Shown here: one piece after another, positions 59,940 through 64,000 of the stretch
Numbering within the stretch: position 1 is the first letter of the stretch
How the letters are laid out: every line of letters begins with the position of its first letter
Origin: Nageia nagi
Taxonomy: Eukaryota > Pinophyta
Reading direction: 5' to 3'
DNA length: 64,000 nt
NCBI GenBank assembly: GCA_050084985.1
Contig: JBITNC010000001.1
Span: forward strand, 104,222,001 to 104,286,000
The notes under the pieces: model-generated
The model's input: only the letters and a program-made list of their open reading frames with translations
Databases searched by the model: none
Told to the model about the DNA's origin: nothing
Translations under genes and position numbers: made by a program

Positions 59940-60960
59940 CATAGAAATACATACCATGGTCAAATCCATTTGTTTTTATTTTTCTCACCCACTAAACTAA
60001 TTATCAATGACTTAAAATATGGAGACGACATTATTTATTACTTAACATTAGTTTTCGAAATAAAAGAGGTAAATTGATTCACTTTCCCTACCAAATTTAT
60101 CATCATTTAGATCCGAGCGATGTCATCTTGTAAACAAGAAATTCAGAACAGCACATGGAAGGTATTTTACTTCTACATAATTCGAAATTATAAAATAGGT
60201 TCCCGAGCATAGAGTGAGAGCAAGCTTTTCCCGAAATAGGTCGGGTTCCAAATCATTTTGTCTTCTTACGCGTATGACCACATTAGATCTTATTTCAAAC
60301 ATTAGAGAGGTTTCCAATAAACCAGATGGCGAGATGCCCCCTTGACATCGAGAAAACTAAAAATAGGTGTGAGCAATTGAATGAAGGTTCTTATCCAAGC
60401 CATACTCTTCAAGAGTGATCGTGGGTTTTACTTGGAGAGGGAAGGATAATCTATAAAACCAGTGTATAAGTTGCGTAGCTCTCACAAAGTGTCCTTGCAC
60501 GAGTCATGTTGCTTTTGGATTTGCCTAGGTATGAGGAGCGTCGTTGTAGTGGTTTCGAGGAGAGGGAGTGACGACCTATTCCATACTTGTAAAAGAATAG
60601 GAAAGGGGTTTTAGAAGGACTCAGGTAATTTAAAATTGGTCAATACTTATGGGCAACTAAACCTTCTTTCCTGGGTCACACTTCTTCTAGGTAGGGATCA
60701 AATGGCTCAGAGACAGATGGTGTTATCCAATGGAACTACACTGAATCGCCCTCCCAACATTGTGAAGCCAATTTTAGATCATACACCTGTTTATTTGTTT
60801 CACTAAATTACAGCAAAAGGGAGAAAGGCAAATCTCCACGTTACCATTATCTAACACATCACGAGGAGGGGGAAAATCCACTATGTTTTCTCTTAATTTT
60901 CTTGATCCAGCATCTCGGCATTGGAAGGGAGTCTAAGAAGTTCGAACCTATTTGGTATTG
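59940..60960. other. GC-richer anomalous island of unknown origin
   Basis: From about 60030 to 60960 the sequence is much less AT-rich than everything for 30 kb around it and contains CpG-bearing words (TTACGCGTATG, GGAGCGTCGTTG, GAGTGACGACC) that are rare elsewhere. No long frame is open. The minus-strand frame 60317-60123 (with VVIRVRRQNDLEPDLFREKL) does not match anything I know. Composition would suit organelle-derived nuclear DNA or a decayed host gene. I cannot identify the source from memory. Confidence 0.4.
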
Positions 60961-61079
60961 CCTTTCCAAGGTAGCTTTCACATAAGGTTGGGTTTCCACC
61001 ACAAATTTGTGAGAGAAGCAAAAAACAATTTGGACATGGTCTCACCTATTAACAACAACACCTTGAAAAGATTGTTTTG

Positions 61080-61378
61080 TTATTTGTATCAACAAGATAG
61101 ATTTTTAATAACCATTCATTATATACACGATAAAAAGATGTTGTTCCTTCACATATAATATTTTAATGAGAGCATGGAAAAATAGAGTTAGTTTAATCTA
61201 TCTATATGTTAAAAATCCATTAATTGTATTATTTATATCAACAAGATAGATTTTTAATAACTATTCATTAGATACACGATAAAAAGATGTCGATCCTTCA
61301 CATATATTATTTTATTGAGAGCATGGTAAAACAAAGTTAGTTTAATCTATCTATATCTTAAAAATCCATTAATTTTCA
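61080..61378. repeat. 149-bp tandem duplication
   Basis: Two adjacent units (TATCAACAAGATAG at about 61088 and again at about 61237) share the full 149 bp, including GATACACGATAAAAAGATGT-like, TCCTTCACATAT and GTTAGTTTAATCTATCTATA blocks, with about 10 percent difference. It lies between the GC-richer island and the second 2.44-kb duplicate. Confidence 0.9.
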
Positions 61379-61416
61379 ATACAAACCAAAATGTCTAGAA
61401 TCCTTTCAGATAAAAA

Positions 61417-63853
61417 CTAAAATACACAAAAGAAAAAGCACCTAGTTTAATGAAGGGGAAAGGCTCTTCTTCTCGATGTGATCTTAAGCTTGATAGTCTT
61501 GATTATTTGGTTGCTTGGTGGTATTTTTCCTTGGGTTGGGCCCTTGTATATATAGCCTTGAGATGGAGGTAAATGACATTTTTCTTAATCTTCTCACTTT
61601 AATATAAAATTAATATTTAATTCTAAAGTGGAATCTTAAGGACTAAAATTAATATTATTGGGTTCATGTCCTTTTTTGGATGTAATTCTCCTAATTCAAG
61701 GTAGGTTACTATTAAGGTACTATTAAGACCATTATTATTTAACACCTCATATTAGAAGACAAAAGACATGGGCTCCCTCCCAATAATTGGTTAATAATTT
61801 GCAAATTAGTCCAAAATATCCTTTAATATTAAAGTATATTTTAATAATGTTTTTACTATTAGACTCATGCGGCAATAGTATAGGCACTCATTTATAACTT
61901 TTACCCTATTTAAATTTATTTTTCTAACCTTATGTATATTTTCAAATCTAAATAAGGTATATTCATTTTTGTTTCTATTTTCAAATTCAAAATTCAAAAC
62001 ATAAGGAAAATACACCTTTACCTACGATGATCATCTCGTCCTACAAGGTAAGATTAATCCACATATTTGCAACACATTTCCATCAAGTAATTGATAATCA
62101 TAGCAATTATTCTATATGCAACTACATGATTTACAATGGTTATAGGGTGTATCAACGATTTAATGCTAATCATTTCCTTCTTCTTACCCTTCTATTCCCA
62201 TCACTAATTCACCGTTTATCCTTAAGGTCTTTGGATCACTTTCCATCTCAAGGTAACCTATTACCTACATCATGGGAGAAACCTCAAGGCTAACATCAAA
62301 TTATTCTAATTAGTACATATTTCCTTATCAAATTCATCATCACCATAGCATTATTTCAAACATGATCCATCCAAATCCTCTACGGTATTCAAGGTCAAAT
62401 AGTTTCATGAGGTGGGTCATGACATTAAATCAACCAAAATTCATCAGGCTAGATAAATTAGTACCAAAGCTAACTTGATTCAAGCACTGATTACCAATTT
62501 GAGCTTATTCCACTAGTTTCTAGCTAATTATGTACACAACCCAAAGATAATATACATCCAAAGTATTTAATGAATTTGGCTAGAAGATAGCCTTATGCTT
62601 TTTGAAATGCCATCACATTTCCAGAATGTTATGACATTTCTAGGAAGATCTAAAACAACACAACATTTCATCATATATTCTTTTATTATGATTCTTAGTA
62701 GTAGTTTTTCTTCTTTTGTAACCATAACTCATCAATTACAAGCATACTCTAGGAGTAACTAATTCTATATGAACCTTTTAGATTCTAATTGTAATTTGAC
62801 CTTTCATTTCTTCATATTTATAACATAGTTATTATCTTGAGTGTGTAGCTTGGTGTGAGAGACAAAGTGAAGTGTATTTGTTGTTATGATTTTCGATATG
62901 GGTTCTTTAATATAACTCCATTCTATAATTTATATATCATATTTCCAATATTAATATATTCAATCCATTTTATTTACTACATTGATGTGTTGCTTTATTA
63001 TTGATTGAGATTTATGATATTATATTTTCTCCATGTTTAAATATTATTAAATGTATGTGCATTAAAATTTATTGAATCTATTTAGATTCTCATGTGATAT
63101 ATATAATTAAGTCATAATGAGAATTTTTATCCTAATATATGACTTCAATAAATAAGATATGTAATCTCTAGTAAATGTTGAAAATTGAGCTTAGTTGGAA
63201 AATTAAAACATACATTTCATTTGGATTTTGGGCAGTTTTTAGTGTTTAATATTATGGTTATCTTTGATTGTATTTTTTTTGTTTATTCTCTATGCCACTT
63301 AGTGGGTTTTTTATTTGTAAATCCTTAGAAATATTGTAACAGTATTTAGTTATTTGTAGTAAGAATTTGGTTAATATTTCATGTAACAATCCTCAGAGTG
63401 ACAACTATCAAGTAGTACTTAGTTATTAGCCTTCCATGGAGCATCTTTCTATTATAGATCTATGACTATATATTTTTGTAATATCTCCATCAATAGAATA
63501 TGATAATATAGTTTACATTTCTCATTATGGCATCATAACTTGTAGAAATAGATGGGTTATAAGAGGTTATGGGTACTTTTCATAATTTTACAAAGTTTTG
63601 CAAAGTATGAACCCAAAGCATCATCCTTATTTTTGTAATTCTTAATGCTTGTAAGTGTGTGAGAGTGAGATCTTGAGAGCTCTATATATATCATAGTCTA
63701 GTATAGGCTATAGCATGAAAGTATGTAATTTGTGAAAGATTAATAATCTTATAAAGGTTATTGCAACATTATTTCAGAGCTGAGTTGAAATATTATGTTC
63801 TTATTTCAAAACCTTATATTTTGTTTCTCCAAAGCATAATTTAAATTTATTTT
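61417..63853. repeat. 2.44-kb direct duplication, copy 2
   Basis: It is the partner of 50796-53233. It carries the same family X part (61417-62424), LTR-like part and primer-binding-site-like TGGCATCATAACT. Homology to copy 1 ends at 63853, precisely where a TGATGTGAATTC sequence begins, so copy 2 was cut by a later insertion. Confidence 0.9.
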
Positions 63854-64000
63854 GATGTGAATTCAGCTATAACAGGAAAACAGAAATCGAATTCCAGTCA
63901 CAGTACATACAGAAGAAATCCAGACCAAAAACACTCTTCTTATTCCTGAACCCACATACCCTCCAAGAGAATACAAATGCCCTTTAAATAGCCACACAAA
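63853..64000 (-). mobile_element. Start of a further LTR element running out of the window
   Basis: It begins TGATGTGAATTCAGC at the exact end of homology between the two 2.44-kb copies. It is less AT-rich than its flank. On the minus strand it contains GTGGCTATTTAAAGGGC near the window end, a TATA-like promoter context. Most likely the end of a minus-oriented LTR; the partner LTR and target duplication would lie beyond 64000. Confidence 0.5.

Noticed and set aside
53234-61416. Reading the 2.44-kb duplicates as a simple LTR pair around one 13-kb element
   Set aside because: The duplicated block contains an LTR end, a primer-binding-site relic and leader sequence in both copies. A 3' LTR would not be followed by a primer-binding site, and the separate 143-bp duplicate is not explained.
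1-64000. tRNA, rRNA or other structured RNA genes
   Set aside because: I saw no tRNA A/B-box pair with a plausible cloverleaf, nor rRNA core words. The TGGTATCAGAGC matches are retrotransposon primer-binding sites.

Overview
The window looks like intergenic chromatin from a plant with a large, repeat-laden nuclear genome. A gymnosperm is my best guess, from gene scarcity, long AT-rich tracts, nested old LTR elements and short spliceosomal introns; the sequence does not settle the species. By eye it is strongly AT-rich. The few GC-richer islands stand out, and they are where host-gene-like sequence sits: 6.4-8.1 kb, 21.9-22.3 kb, 22.8-23.9 kb and 60.0-60.9 kb. I see no intact protein-coding gene that I would call with high confidence.

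Layout. 4.2-6.0 kb: decayed Ty1/copia polymerase. 6.7-8.05 kb (minus): EXT1-type exostosin (GT47) gene copy that keeps an intron but has an in-frame stop and a lost C-terminal segment. 9.39-12.27 kb: complete-ended but internally deleted copia element (503-bp LTRs, TSD TCTAT) with a nine-copy tandem array. 13.2-18.7 kb and 31.0-32.9 kb: two parts of a Tat-lineage Ty3/gypsy element (gag, protease, RT-RNase H, then second RNase H and integrase), with a LINE ORF1 relic lodged in the first part. The ~12 kb between the two parts holds a 2.2-kb repeat copy, a near-perfect hairpin element, a small unrecognised spliced gene candidate, a degenerate PPR gene, a full-length but dead copia element (24228-29756, TSD AATAC) and a solo-LTR-like sequence.

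33-44 kb is mostly AT-rich sequence with a second copy of the 2.2-kb repeat, a gypsy integrase tail and microsatellites. 44.3-57.6 kb holds several non-autonomous copia-like elements that have LTRs, primer-binding sites, a gag start and an unusual acidic downstream frame but no recognisable pol. 54.4-57.1 kb holds a possible CACTA-like DNA transposon with a multi-exon minus-strand gene relic. A 2.44-kb direct duplication (50796-53233 and 61417-63853) plus a linked 143-bp duplication shows a large local rearrangement. The third 2.2-kb repeat copy (57.7-59.8 kb), an anomalous GC-richer island and a 149-bp tandem repeat lie between them. The window ends inside a further LTR.

The genes do not form a pathway. 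The window records nested retrotransposition, with host-gene fragments stranded among the insertions. Nothing here convincingly represents a new functional system. The best leads are the unrecognised spliced gene, the acidic-frame non-autonomous elements, the splice-donor-like tandem array and the hairpin element.
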